DNA of 64,000 nucleotides from Casuarius casuarius (GCA_003342895.1 PTFA01000086.1:2182199-2246198); one strand, 5' to 3'; positions 13,505 through 25,868 are shown, counted from the stretch's first letter. Translations and numbers: made by a program. Notes: generated by a model not told the origin, from the sequence alone.

Positions 13505-13685
13505 ATCTTCCTGTTACGGCGTTACGTTCCCACGCAGGGCTTCGCGCCCGAGGTTGTTCCAGGCAGCACCTTGCCCGCGGCCGCGACAGAGCGCGGGAAG
13601 AGCCGCGTGTGGCAGCGCTGCCCTCAGCTCCCCGATCCCCGCGGCGCCCGCTGCCTGCCTGCGCCAGACCTGGACGGGTGGATTT
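13505..13685. promoter_or_regulatory. compact CpG island
   Basis: About 180 bases very dense in CpG, including a CCGCGGCCGCG core near 13577 and several GCGC sites, inside otherwise AT-rich DNA. Frames cross it on both strands (94, 80 and 83 codons), as expected for GC-rich sequence, and none matches a family I know. It may be an orphan promoter, a small unmethylated enhancer, or a first exon of a noncoding transcript. A GT dinucleotide after TTCTAG near 13693 could act as a splice donor, but that is speculative. Confidence 0.45.
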
Positions 13686-13899
13686 TCTTCTAGGTATCTG
13701 CCCAGTTGCTTTTTCGAAGTCTTCCAGACCATTTTATGGTTATATCCATTAAACACGACAGTGAGACATCTTTCTCTTGTTACCCAAATGAGCTTGGAGG
13801 ACTGATGATATGGTATAATACACTGTAAGGGTTTAGATTCGTATGTATGGAAGAATATGCATCATAATTGATAACAGCATTTCAGGACCTGTATGTTGA

Positions 13900-14165
13900 A
13901 AAAGCAGAGAAAACAACAAGTTATTTTAAGTTCTAATTTAGTGTACCAAATGAATATGAAACTATTTTGGAATATCAATAAATTTTTTAATTTAAACAAA
14001 TCTAATTATACTAAATTAAAGATTTATTTAGTTAACTTTGTAATATTAAATGCTTAAATATTTTAGATGTCCGAGATAAACATAATAAAAAGACTCTGTT
14101 TAATCTACAAATTAATCCAAAAAAATAAATTGCATTTTAATTACATTGATAATGATCAAGCCCAA
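13900..14165. other. very AT-rich block
   Basis: A dense A/T stretch with repeated TTTAATTTAAA-like and AATTAA elements, lying between a CpG island and a repeat relic. It has the composition of a scaffold-attachment or DNA-unwinding region, but composition alone supports this. Confidence 0.3.
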
Positions 14166-14225
14166 GTATGATTGGCATATTCCTTCCCAGAGACAGCCAA
14201 AAGGCAGAGAGAAGCAAACATTGTG

Positions 14226-14333
14226 GGGCAGATTCGTTTTCTTCTTACACCACTGGAGGTTTTGAATAACTCCATTAAGTTTTGTAGGTATATTCCTAAT
14301 TTATACTAATTTAGCTAAGCAGAATTTGGCCTT
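14226..14333. repeat. relic of a near-palindromic dispersed repeat
   Basis: The segment opens with GGGCAGATTCG and closes with GCAGAATTTGGCC. Between these are TTACACCACTGG, a central AATAACTCCATTAAG and TTTATACTAATTTAG. The two halves are roughly reverse complements. I recognise this layout from interspersed repeats of birds, crocodilians and turtles (a mini-transposon-like, non-coding element), but I cannot assign a Repbase name. It is one of the best-preserved copies in the window. Confidence 0.6.
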
Positions 14334-14415
14334 GTACCTGAAACTGGTCCAGCACATTCCTACGCTGAAGATGACTCCAATAATGAAAATCTGTCTTGTA
14401 AATGACTCATTGTGA

Positions 14416-14625
14416 GAAGACTGTGCTGAAGATGTTGAAAATCAGGATGATGCATGTGAAAATGAAATTAATCAATATGAAGATGAGGATCAGCAGTCTA
14501 TCACAGCGGAGCTGTTTGATAATAATGAAACTGAGGAAGCAGCTACTGCTAGGGAAACATATGAAATTGCGAGAAATGTCAGTGATAATAATGAATTAGT
14601 AGCTATTTCCAGAAACAGAAGCGCC
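14416..14625 (+). pseudogene. possible decayed coding remnant: acidic 70-codon frame
   Basis: This stop-to-stop frame lacks a start codon and encodes 70 residues, of which 22 are D or E and only four are K or R. It has segments such as YEDEDQQ and ETYEIARNVSDNNELVAIS. A short acidic stretch (EDDSNNENLSCK) lies upstream at 14367-14402 in another frame and ends in a stop, as a frameshifted pseudogene would. It could be a processed-gene fragment, a lost exon or chance in GA-rich DNA. The composition is unlike the other frames here, but I could not match it to a family. An overlapping methionine-rich frame is probably its shadow. Confidence 0.25.
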
Positions 14626-14628
14626 TGA

Positions 14629-16190
14629 GTTTGCAGACAAAGGAAGGTATGCTTGGAAGTTGTGATGTTTGTGACAGTTCTCCAGGCCCGGATTTTTTGA
14701 AAACTNGGTGATGTAAATACGCATACAGAAAATATGCACAGTTATCTGATCTCTCTGCAGTTTCTCCAATCGCCCATTCAAGTAATTGTCAAGTTGGGCA
14801 ATTTCTCATGCAAATGAATGTTTGAGGAGTTCAGCATATAAATCAAGCCTCAGTACAGCCATGGAATGCTGCATATTGTTCCTCTCTTTTTTGTCCTAGA
14901 ATTTACAAGAAGACATTTTCCCAAAGCTAAGTAGTGAAAAGGCGGGAAGGTGTTCATCCTTGCTAATAGCTTAAAACACCAATGAATGTTTTCACCCATC
15001 AGGCCTGTCGGAGGGGTCTCTACCTTTAGTAGATGCAGCGGTTGCTGTTTCCTGCCTGTCACTGAAACTTCACAACCTACAGCTGCTTCATTAGACTTTT
15101 CCTTCCTCTGTGTTTCTTACCATTAGACACTTTTCATGGTATTTCTCAGAAGGTTTATCACATTAGCGCTTGTTGATAGCTCTGTCTGGCCCCCGGCTTG
15201 TGAATAAAGCATCAGTTTTGAACTTATAAGCATTTGATATGTGCATATTTAAGTGACCACTTCTGTTGGTGTAGTAGTATTACAGCTGAGGTGGACAGAG
15301 GTAAGGGATGCTGCTGCCCTCGGCAGTTCTCTGCAACGGGGCCCGCTGATTCAAGGGTTTGATCCCTGGCACATCTCAGTCTGAAACTTCTCATCTTCTG
15401 ACTTTAGGACATTTTGCGGAATTGAACCATCTCATGATGGTTCTCAGCCTTCTTTGAATTGCAAATTGAACATTTTCTGGCAGAATGAAACTTGCTGAAA
15501 ATAAGCCTTTGCTTCTTTGCTGTGTTTTGCAAATCCATTAGATAAAGTCCATGCAACTGTGTGGGCCTCAGGGGCTGCAACTTGAAAATGCTCTAAGAGA
15601 AAGGAGTAGTGAATGGAGACTGGAGCATCCAAGACTGGCATCTCTTGTTTTAATACCTTTTTTACCAGTTCAGAGAGGGCTTAACATGTATTGTGTTGCT
15701 TGGGTGTGACTGTGTTTTGATACATGGCAAAGGTTCCTGAACACCTGGGATAGATGCTTTTTTAATGCATTGTATCAATCTAAATAAATATATATCACAG
15801 TGAATACAGATAAGTGATTGGTGGCACTGAATTAAAATTTGATTCCAGCTGAAATACATTTGTGAACCTTAAAGCAGGGGGAAACAGATCAGAAGGGATT
15901 TAGGAGACATAAATCCCAGACGGAGTAACCTGGGGCCACCACTCAATGTGCCAGTTCTCTTCCACCACACACAATCATTTTCTGTCTTGTTTTTTCTGTC
16001 TTTCTGAAATGAGGTGGATAAAGTGAGTTTAATTCATGCAAACTCTGAGGTAAAACAGAAAGAAGCAGCTCAGAGCTGATTTAAAGACAGATACAGCAGA
16101 AAACAAGCAGTTGGTGGATGGCAAAGAAATGGGCAATAAAAGGCTCTGTGCTCTGCTCTGTATCCTAAACTGCTACTTCTGTGACTCCAT
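14629..16190. other. unannotated DNA with one ambiguous base
   Basis: No gene or repeat is recognised. Position 14706 is a single n, an unresolved base or one-base placeholder, just downstream of the acidic frame. Confidence 0.5.
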
Positions 16191-16199
16191 TGCTGTAGT

Positions 16200-16345
16200 A
16201 CGTAAGCCCCTCACTGTACTTAGTACGTGCTTTTCCATTTGATTTCGAAGGGTAAGGAAGTGCTGATATTTCCATTTTAGAGCTGCAGAACGGAGAGAGA
16301 CAGAGAGACTAAGGGCTGGATTTTTAGTCAGGTCAGCATCAGAGG
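16200..16345 (-). repeat. MIR/CORE-SINE-like relic
   Basis: Read on the minus strand, this follows the familiar 3' half of tRNA-derived MIR/CORE SINEs. On the plus strand the key part is TTTCCATTTTAGAGCTGCAG followed by an AGAGAGACTAAG block, equivalent to the 'cat-tt-ta-cagatg … aggcacagagag' region of the family. It is strongly diverged, without an intact tail or target duplication. The identification is by eye. Confidence 0.55.
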
Positions 16346-16718
16346 GCACAGATTGCAGAGGAGGAATGAAACTCACGTTTTGTACCAAAACTTCCAGCAT
16401 TGTGGAGTAGAAACCAGGTCCAGCTTCTGAATAAGCAGTTCCCTTGTATCTGGGAGAACTGAGCACATTTGACTGGAATCCAAAATAGCCTATTCAACAG
16501 GAAGCTACCTAAAATCTAATTGAGCAGAAGTTAGCTAATAAGAGAAGGTGTTGAGAAGGGTACGTTTTACAGTCCATCAATTAGATGGACTAAGATTCTG
16601 CTTAGGAGAGAAGGATCTCTTGCTTCCTTAGAGCTCACACAAAAGACTTTCTATGGACAAGGGGATCCCTTTTGTGTAACCCAAATGGCTAATTCTTAAA
16701 TCTAGGGGGAGCTAAGGC

Positions 16719-16740
16719 AAAAAAAAAAAAAAAAAAAAAA
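16719..16740 (+). repeat. poly-A tract (22 A)
   Basis: Twenty-two consecutive A residues. No retrocopy is recognised immediately upstream, so it is called a simple homopolymer and not a retroposon tail. Confidence 0.9.
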
Positions 16741-17737
16741 GGCCTTGAGAATCTCTGACAGAAGACTGTTAGAAGCTTATTGAGTGTTTTTACTTGCTCT
16801 CACCCATACGGAGTATCCAGGTGTCCAAATGCCCATTCTAGTGTAATCCATTGACAGTTACTATCCTGAGAAATGCAGCATCCTTAGGGAATGGCGGCAG
16901 ATGCATCAGTACATACCTAGAAGAATAATTATAATTTACCCCTCAACAGACAGATGTCTTATTAGATATTTACCAGACACACACATGTAAGTATACAGCT
17001 CCCCATTTATACTTAAAAGTAAAGACACTAGATATGTTCCTTAGGCTGGAATCCTGGTTTCTTCTGCCTCTGCGAGGGTTCTGAAGGAATTTTGTAGCAA
17101 TTTCAAAAAGCACCAAAGTTACTTTAAAGCTCAAATTTCATTGCCTTTCAGTGAAGTTTTTTGGAAACTTTACGTGTCACTGAATATAGTTTATGCCTAC
17201 TTAAAGGCTCATCCTCATTGCCAAAGAGGTATAAGATGGTCATAGTTCAAATGACACTCATCCCCTAAATCCTCTCAATTTTTACTTAGACTTAATGGTG
17301 CCCGTAAAACTGCTGACCATATCCTGTCCCCTTTCAAAATTAGGAACCCGTATATGATTATTCTTGCATGCAAGAGCTTCTGTAGGTTTCTATAAACTGG
17401 CCTTGAAATAACTAGTGGGCTTGTCTCATGTTCATGTTTAAAAAATAAATAAATAAAGCTCATGAATGTGTAATTTTAATACATACCTCTCTGTGTATTT
17501 CTCTGTGTAAATTGCTTTCAACTGGATTGCAGAGAAATAAAACTGATTGTTTATCAAATCAGGTCTTGGAAAATGCTTTCCCCCTTGAGGTCAAGAAAAA
17601 AATCCACTATTGTAAGTTATTTTGGCTTCACAGTTCTTTAAATCTTCTCCAACTTTCTCTTTCTTTGTTCTTTATCCAATACCACAAAAATGTAATAACA
17701 GCAAAAGTAGAGAATACATATTAGGCAGCCTGGATAA
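16741..17737. other. unannotated DNA
   Basis: No gene is recognised. A short (AAAT)n tract lies at about 17439-17457. Confidence 0.45.
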
Positions 17738-17785
17738 AATTTAAGCATGTGCTTAAGTATTTTCTTAGTGGGCTTAAGTAGCATG
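17738..17785. repeat. fragment of the palindromic dispersed repeat
   Basis: TTTAAGCATGTGCTTAAGT followed by GGGCTTAAGTAGC matches the arm type I associate with the same bird/reptile palindromic repeats. It is short and partial. Confidence 0.4.
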
Positions 17786-18330
17786 CTACAGTGTACGTGG
17801 TGTTTTCAGCTTGTTGGATGAAAGCTGTTTTCTGAAGTCGTAAGCACAATAGGGACCTTAAAGGAAAATAGAATTTCCCACTGCAAACTTTGCTCTGTTG
17901 TAGTTAATAAACTGGTATTTAGCTAGTTTAAAATGAATAGCTAAGACTTATTCTGATAGTTATTGCTATAGGCTTGTCTTTCGCCAAAGAGGCCATATGT
18001 TTCTTTAAGGAAAAATTAGATATATCCCAAATATTACTTGACCCTGTATTTGGATGAAATTATTTGCACGCTGTTTTCAGTGGGAAAATACTTATTTGGT
18101 AAAACTCAAATGTTCGACAAATGTGTCCATTTGATCCTATCGGGGAGGCAGGAGGGAGGCAGACCAAGCTGTTTCTTAACAAAGCAAATACCAATCACCA
18201 AGTTTTTATGTTTTTTAAGCAATTCTTGTTTTGGCTTGAAATTGTCACTGTCTAATACTTGTTTCTTATTTAAAATTTTCTTTTAAAGTTACAACTGTTA
18301 CACATTTCCTTTTCATCTGTTTATCTTTTT
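17786..18330. other. unannotated AT-rich DNA
   Basis: No gene or clear repeat is seen. The 82-codon frame at 18038-18286 has no domain. Confidence 0.45.
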
Positions 18331-18450
18331 TTGTCAATTTTTTGTTCAAAACAAAGATTTCAGTTTTTATTCCAAAAAAGATTTGGAGTGAAGGGGGTAA
18401 AATTTCAGATTTTTTTCCAAATTGTCCGGACTCAAAAATCTGGGTCTCCA
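18331..18450. repeat. possible old interspersed repeat, T/A-block type
   Basis: TTTTTTGTTCAAAACAAAG, then TTCAG and TTTTTCC blocks, resemble the 'tttttgttcaaaac' low-complexity dispersed elements found in reptile and bird genomes. Similar texture recurs near 39380-39560 and 54955-55010. The assignment is weak. Confidence 0.25.
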
Positions 18451-18547
18451 CTCAGGTCTTTTTGATATCTGTTGCAGTCAACTTTCTAAAGTTTATCTGT
18501 ACAAATGATGTTTTTAACAACTGTGTTAAAGTCTATCTTGTTCTGAT

Positions 18548-18599
18548 TATTTCTTTTCTTCTCTTCTCTCTCTCTCTTCTTTTTTTTTTTTTTTTTTTT
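18548..18599 (+). repeat. polypyrimidine tract ending in 20 T
   Basis: A C/T-only-rich run passes through TCTCTCTCTC into twenty consecutive T residues (18580-18599). Confidence 0.9.
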
Positions 18600-18678
18600 G
18601 GTAAACTCATGTTTGTATTCCTGCAGTGATTACTACCATCAGGATTTGGGCAAGAAAACTGTAATAACAAAACACTAG

Positions 18679-18777
18679 ACTGGGATAAACTGGGATGAAC
18701 TGCTACTTGTTTTATTTTTGGATTACGCGGAAGGTTTGGTTTGAACTATATATCAGGTTTAAACACGGTTTAAACAC
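18679..18777 (+). repeat. two short tandem duplications
   Basis: A 10-bp unit ACTGGGATRA is repeated at 18679-18701. An 11-bp unit GGTTTAAACAC is exactly doubled at 18756-18777. They lie about 55 bases apart and probably reflect local slippage. Confidence 0.75.
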
Positions 18778-21700
18778 ATTGGCAGAACAGTATAAGATGC
18801 TATCATTTTTAATTTTTATTGAGCCCTTTTAGCACCTAAGATGACCATAAAGGAAAAACGGACAAAAATATTGCCCATTGTAATAAATAATTTGACTCCA
18901 GTTTCAAGCCCATTATTAAATGAAACTTGAGGTAATCTTCTAAGCAGAGCTTCAGGGCACCTGTGACTTTTAAATGGAACTATTCTGTTTCTAGGGAAAT
19001 ACATACCTTTAAAAATTAAGCTTGAGGCTAAAAGCCTCAAACAATAAATCTCCCTCCAGCTCACTTCTCTGGGGACGTATATACTATGCAGCCTTCAAGC
19101 AGGGCACTTAGCCTATCTTTGGGTGTCTTCTCTGGTGCTGAAGTTCTTTTATAAGGAACATCTGGGTATCTCTAGACCTTTATTAGTTTTCAGACTCCAA
19201 AATATCTCCTCTTGATAGAAGCCTGACTGTTGGCTGTTTGGATGCTCTCTAAACAGCTGCTGTGGCAATTAGGAACTCAAAATGTCAGACTATTTTTGAT
19301 GTTATGACAATAGCTCCTTATCCACAGATGTATTTGCAATTTGTAGACAATACATATTTTAGCAAAGAGTCACGTCCAGTATAGGGCATTAGATGTCAGT
19401 TCGGTGTCACTTGAAGCTTTCAATTTCTATTTCTTTGTGAAGTATTCAGACACTCGAAGGAGTCGTAGAACTTCCTCACTGAAAAAAATGTTTTTGACTT
19501 CAGGAAGATGCTTAAATACCAGTAACTGCTAAGATATTGAGCAATAAGGTAGCTGCTGATTAACTTAGCACTGTCTATTCTGAACACTTAATACAGGAAT
19601 CTTGGGTAAAAATAATACTCAGCTGTGTAATTAATGCATAGGGACATGGGAGTGAAAATAAGGTCTCACAGGTATGCGTATTGGATTACATGATATCAAT
19701 TTATATTGTGGGGATAGTCACCTGGTCCTCTTTGTTGTATTGTGCATCTTGCTGTTATACAGTAGACAACTAGCAATTCTGCTGCTGAATCATAAATGTT
19801 GCAACAGCTGGCTGTGCTGTAGTGTTTCTGCAGCTGCATCCCCAGGCAAACGAGGAATGCTCTGGCTTCATCTCCTTTTCTATCTGTATATTTATACTAT
19901 TGACTTGTGTAGAGGTAGCCCTATCTAGCTACTCTTGGTTTACTTTTCAATTTATTATGATTTCCGTATTTTAGTCAATATGCTGATCACTTGTCTGACG
20001 ACCCTGCCTAAACTCTGCAATAAAATGTAAACAATAGAAAGGTATATAGAAAGCCAAAATAACTCATTATTGCTGGTTATATGCTCATCAAAATCCTAAG
20101 GGGGCTGTGACCTGATTGTAACTTTCCCCTAGAGCCATACAATAATTTTAGCTGTGAAAGGAAATTTTATGGCATGTAAGATTAGCCCACACTAATGCAA
20201 GGTCAAAAATAATAGAATCAATAAGCAAACTCAATACTGTTAACATTTTGAGAAAATTACTACTAGAAAACAATGTCAACAACAGATTGAAATGGGTCTC
20301 CAAAGTTGTCCTATTGATTTCCTTTCAGATTCATGACAGTCTAACTCTTTTTCCTTTGCAATATGGTATCCATTTTTCTTTCTTTTTTTGTTCTTTGTCT
20401 TTTTATTGTTTCAACTATGAACGTTAGTTTATTATTTAAAAAATATGAACATGGCAAAATTAGTATCTTCGTGTTTATATTCTGATAGAGACAAAAGTCC
20501 CTGATACCATTCAGAAGTGGTTAGAAAGCCTAAGGCTATTTTAAAGTTTTAATTCTGTTAGTAATGCACCAGCACAAATTTGGGGGGGTGGATGTAGTAT
20601 TGAAAGCAACTTTGACATTTGTTTAGAACGGTCAAAATTGAGTATACTGAGAACAGAAGCAGAAATAAAATGCTGAACACGTATTTAAGTATTGCATTTC
20701 GTATCAGTAATACTTTATACTTGCATTGCTATCACAAATTGATTGCGTTAAGTCTTTGATGTGAACAAATTATAATTTAGCTTTAAAATAGAGACTGCGC
20801 AGCCTAGTGTCTTTAGCAAGCCAGTGGGAATTGGGTGTCTTGGGTCTGTATTCCCAATATGAACATGCTGTGACTGCAGGCAAGTCGCATGATTTTCCAA
20901 CACTGTAGTTGAACCTCGTGCAACATATATACCTACGTGTATGTTCAATAATATTTCCACCTTTGTGTGTTTGTAAAACAATTATTTAATGCTTGTGAAG
21001 CATTTTGAGGTTCTTGGACAACTGCTCCATATACAGAGAAAAGCAGTAACCACTAGGAAAAGGGGGAGGAGATTCCTTCACAGTCTGTCTTGTGCTAATC
21101 TAGACTGTGATTCAGACGAAACTGGTGGTTTTTCAAAGAGGACAAATGTACACAAGCAACAAGGCTTACACTAGCACACTATTTTTCATATGTGGTTTTC
21201 TTGGGACTTGCCAAGGTCTCTGGGAGTTGGAAGGCTTCAGTTCAATGGCTGCTTTCCCAAACTCTTCCTTGGAATAACCAGCCGCAGTTGAAAGGTCCGA
21301 ACACTTGCAAACATTTCCCCAAAGTGCTTTTTTTGCTAGTGGTTATGTTTCATCTGTGGCAATTCAGACTGGCATTTCAGCTTTCGTTCTGCCCATTTCG
21401 GGACTTATGTTAAAGACAATCTCTTCTACTAGTTCTCCTCCCTTCAGAGAGGACTTGGGTTTCTGAATCGAGATTGTGAAGCCTACTTTGCAGCTTTGAA
21501 TTAGCTACTTATTTGACGTAACCACTGTACCAAATATTTCCTTTTGAGTAAGTTTCAGTGTCCTTCTGAGATTGTACCAAGTCACCTTATGAAGACTAAT
21601 AGGTTAGCTGGGAGTTATTTACAGGCACTCTGGACCTCTCCTCAGATGTACCTGCCGTTCTACGTTGCCTTTCCCCATTGCTTGTAGAGGAAGTCTAGCT

Positions 21701-23229
21701 CATAAACTCTGTGAGGTTTGGTTTTGTAGCTGTTATGGTGCCTAAACTGAGCAGCTAGAATGAGTGAGCCTGAGTCTGTGTAGTGTTGTACGTAATGGAC
21801 TTTGTGTTTCGCCCAAGTTCAACAGCTTTGCTTATTTCTCTGGTAACTCACAGTTCCTTTTTCCCTTCAAACATAATCCTTTCTGGCTTTTGCTTGTAAT
21901 AACTATATTAATTATTTTCAGGGGCAGATGTATTGTGCAGTCCTGATGTGGCATTGCTGTAGCAACGTCTGTTTGCAACAAAAGCAAGTGCTGCATTCCC
22001 TACAAACAGGGCTTAGCTCGTCAGAAGGGCAGGCTATCAAAAGTTCATTTGAACAAGATTTTCTGCTAGCCTGATGCTACCAGCTGTTTGGGCAAAGGAT
22101 TGGCAACTGCTCTGTAGGCTGCTCTTAGCCACCAGGTCATGGGGGAGCTTGTGAGTCTGATCAAACTTTAACAACCCAGAACTTATTTGAAATGCATTTC
22201 TTGTCATTGTTGGGGAGGAAGAAAAAAAAGAAATAAAAACGCCAGTGAAGGGAGTTGTCACACAAAAGTGTGTGGTATGAACTCAGGGACCTAAAAAATC
22301 AATCATGGCAATTATTTTACTAAATTATTTTAAACTGTAGTGTGTCCAGAAGTCTTTCTGTTAAATGTCTGCTGTCACAGCAACAAGCTGTGCTGTTTCC
22401 ATCTCTGACCTTTTCCATGTTAAAATGCGTGTCAGTATGTAAAACAGAAGCGCTCCATACAGAAGATGACTGTAGCAGTGCTTTGCTTTGCTGCACTGAA
22501 GGTCCTGGAGATGCATATTTTGCAGGAAATGAGTATAATGGGACAATTCGCCATTTAGAGCAAAATACCCCACCAACAACAAGCAAAGGTTGCTTTTTTC
22601 AATGCTTGTTTTGTCATGTTCGTTTTTGCTGTGATATATTGGAGGGAACAGAATGGAAGACTTAAGTGGCACATGCAGTGAATGGATGACTTGACGATGA
22701 AGTGTGAAATGACCATTAAAGCACTGACCGTTTATCCCTAATACTCTATTTGGAGTTGAGATCTGAGTGAAATGAGTTTAGTGGTTGCAGCTGAGTACCT
22801 AGTGGACAGGAGTCCATATGTCATAGAAATCTAAATCAGCCAGCGCAGTTTAACATCAATAACAGCTTTGATTCTGCAGAGATGTGGGTCACAGTAATGG
22901 CTAACAACATTAAGGATGTGAAGATCCTCAAGAAAGATTTGGGGAAACGATTGGGATGTTTTGAAAATAGGTCCTGGTATTTTGTTTTCAAAAGCTGCTC
23001 GGACACAAACGTGTCAAGTGTCCTAGTAGCCACCCATGGGGAACCTCTGCTTTCGTCTGACAGTGAATAGTCATTTGAATGCAGTTTCCTGAACTTCATG
23101 TACAATCGCAGCAACTGTGAATGTCATGTCTTCCTTCATTCTTGCAATTCCCTTTTGTGCTGCAGGTACCCCAAAGCAAGACATGCTGTCTAGGCTAGAC
23201 TAAAAGTTGCAGGGCTTACATCCTTACCT
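18778..23229. other. long unannotated stretch
   Basis: About 4.4 kb of AT-rich sequence without recognisable exons, RNA genes or well-preserved repeats. Frames of 107 and 103 codons overlap on opposite strands at 22342-22672. Neither shows a domain, and each is probably a chance frame. A short perfect hairpin at 19022-19040 is listed separately. Confidence 0.45.
19022..19040. repeat. 8-bp perfect hairpin, 3-nt loop
   Basis: TTGAGGCT (19022-19029) is followed, after AAA, by its exact reverse complement. It is short but tight. No T-tract or RNA gene context is present. Confidence 0.6.
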
Positions 23230-23235
23230 TGCACA

Positions 23236-23276
23236 AGTCCACACAGGTATGTGGACTGGAGTGAGCCAACTCCAGT
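23236..23276. repeat. two adjacent 8-bp hairpins
   Basis: AGTCCACA / TGTGGACT (23236-23243 and 23250-23257) and ACTGGAGT / ACTCCAGT (23255-23262 and 23269-23276) are each perfect inverted repeats with 6-base loops, sharing the bases ACT. The following TTTGCATCAGCTGA resembles the arm of the palindromic dispersed repeats, so this may be a worn copy of that family. Confidence 0.6.
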
Positions 23277-23299
23277 TTGCATCAGCTGACAGTTTGCTC

Positions 23300-25690
23300 A
23301 GCCATTCTGTTGAATTTGTTTCCAGTTTCATTATATATGGGTGAATCATATTGTACCTACAGTGGAATGTTTTTTAAGGCTACATTCATGGAAGTTTGTG
23401 AGAAACTTTATGATGCTTGAGTGAAGATGCTATCTGAGTGGGAAGTTATTACTATTATTTGAGGTCTGACAAACCTGCAGACCTTCATCAGTACAGGTGC
23501 TTTGTCATCCTAGATTCTGTAAAGAACAAAGAACAATCCTTCCTGAAACTCAGCCACTTCAGCCATAAGACCAACCTCGTATCTGAACCTAGGACCACAT
23601 CTCATAGTGTCTCAGAGTTAAATTGAACTCTTTTGTCAGAATTGTTAATATGTATGGTTAATTATGTTTCATGCACCGATGATATACATGTGCTGTTCCT
23701 TTCACAACTTGGTAAAATTAGCATTAGCTATAGCTATTGCAGCTATTCTCTGCATCTATAAATGCAGTAGAGGGCAGCTCCCAACTATTTCCTTCCAACC
23801 CAGTCTGTCAGAAGGGTTGTCTATTACTGTCTAATCTCATAATATTTTTCCGAAGTAAATACTTTTTTCAGAATTATAGATTGGAGGCACATAAACACTG
23901 GGCTAGTAGCCTGGCTAGATTCCAGATAAGACTCTTAGAGTGAAAAAGAAGCTGTAGAGACTTGCTGTGTCTGAGGTATGGATCTAAATTTGGGTAGTTC
24001 AGCCAAGGTGCATGTCCCAGAAAGCAAGTGAGAATGACAATTGTGAAAAAAGGGCAGTAGGCCTGCCAAGTACAGTACAGCTATTCTGGGCTACCTAAGC
24101 CACTGCTACTGCGCATACCAAATATCTTCCATAGAAATCAGCCTTGGCCCAGAATAGTACAAAGATAATATAAACCACACAAGAATGTTGTAATTAAGGA
24201 ACTGTATTGTGAAGATAGGAATTACCTAGAAAATGAAAAGCACGAAACCGAAACCTGGAGTATTCCGTTACGGAGCTGTTTTCAGAATCTGTATCTGATG
24301 GCCCCAAGTGGTAGGAAGAAGAGACAAAAAGTATATAACAAATTACATTAAATAGTACAGAAATCGGAAGAGAGCTCTGTTCGGAGATTCGCTGCATTCC
24401 TCTTCCTGCCTCTCGAATTAGGCTGACTACAGCTGCAGGAGAGTCCCAGGCCAGATGTGAACTGTTCGCTCTCCATGCATAGTATACGGTTCCTAATATC
24501 TGACCAGGCAAAATAAAGCTGTTTCAGCGTAAATCTGCTTCATGGTTTGAAATCAGAAAAAGATATCCTTTGAGAGAGATTTTAATACAAGGAAGTGAGG
24601 TTTGGTGTTATAGCTTCTTCCTTTTGAGATTTAGCCTGATGATTAGTGAAGAATAGAATATAGCAGTAAGTCACTGGGACATTATAGCCATTCTTTCCCA
24701 AAAGGGGGTTAGAATGGAAATTTCTAGAAAAGAATAATATGTTGTTATGCAATCTCTTACAGATATTGGCATGCATGATAGTAAATGCTTGCCATCAACT
24801 TTCAGAGTACTAATCAAAGAGTATGAAATTCCAGTTCCCCATGTTTGTAGCAATCTGATGTATGAAGCCAGGTAATTTGTATTGCAATTTTTCTTGCTAA
24901 AGTTGAACTTGTAGGAATTGTGTGTGGAGGTGATGCACACTTGGGACACAGACTCACTGTCACATGTTTCATATTCTCTGGGAATGGAGGGGAGGACAGG
25001 GAGGGGAAGTAGGTTTGGTGGAATCAGAAGGGAAAATAAGAAATTGTTTTGTGGTTGTCTTTAATCATACAGAAGTAGTCATTTAGACAGGTTGCCCGGC
25101 TGATGTGTTTGAAGAACAGCAAAACAAAAAGGTCGTGTACAGAACTGAAAAGTGTTTTATGTATATAAAATAACATTAGCTGGCAATGTGGCCGTGCCAG
25201 CACAAATGCATTTGAGTGGCTATGAAGGGAACCGATTCAGATTAAAAGTAATTTTTTTCTTGTTTAGTTTTATATTGGTTTATGCTATTTTAACTTGTGT
25301 TTGAAACTGTAGCCTGAAAATTTGGTGTTTGATCAGAACATAAAGCAAATGCTTGATATAAGTTTAGTGGACAGATGTAGAAAAAGGTATACAGTGTAAG
25401 GAAAATGTATGGAAACGATCTTGAGAATGGCAAAGACTGATGGAAAAATGTGTAGACGTGATATGGAAAATAAAGCAGTGACTTAGGAAGAGATGATAGG
25501 GAGTTTCTGCTAGCGTCTGCCATTTTAAAACTGGGGTATAATAGCCCAAGGAGCTGCTTATCTAGAGCAGATGTTCAAAAGCAAAGTATATCCTATTGTG
25601 CTGGTACTGCAGATGACCGAGAAGTCTGAAAGCAGATAGGAAACGTTGGCCTGAAATGAGGACGGTGCAATGAGCAAGGTACTAATTGAG
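23300..25690. other. unannotated DNA
   Basis: No gene or repeat family is recognised. The frame of 105 codons at 24194-24511 (minus) has no domain. The plus strand at 25330-25510 is purine-rich. Confidence 0.45.
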
Positions 25691-25699
25691 GACTCCAGA

Positions 25700-25868
25700 G
25701 GCTCAACTTCAGGTTACTTTTCTGTCCCAGATTCCTGCGTGACATAGTCTCTCTGTTCTCAAGTTTCCTATCTGTTAATTGGGGATTCTAGTACTAATAT
25801 TTTTTAAACAGCATTGCAAGGATAAATCAGTAAAAGCATTTTGGGTCACACAGATGCTGTAAGTACTT
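25700..25868 (+). repeat. MIR/CORE-SINE-like relic
   Basis: The order of blocks follows a MIR-type SINE: CAGGTTACTTTTCTG, then AAGTTTCCTATCTGTTAATT, GGGGATTCTAGTACTAATA, GCAAGGATAAATCAGTAAAA and CATTTTGGGTCACACAGATG, ending in GCTGTAAGTACTT. This mirrors the family's 'cctcagtttcccatctgtaaaatgggg … gaggattaaat … gctataaagtac' tail. It is diverged, with the 5' tRNA part not recognisable. Confidence 0.7.

Noticed and set aside
16719..16740. Poly-A tract as the tail of a processed pseudogene
   Set aside because: The preceding sequence shows no gene-like frame and no target duplication could be seen.
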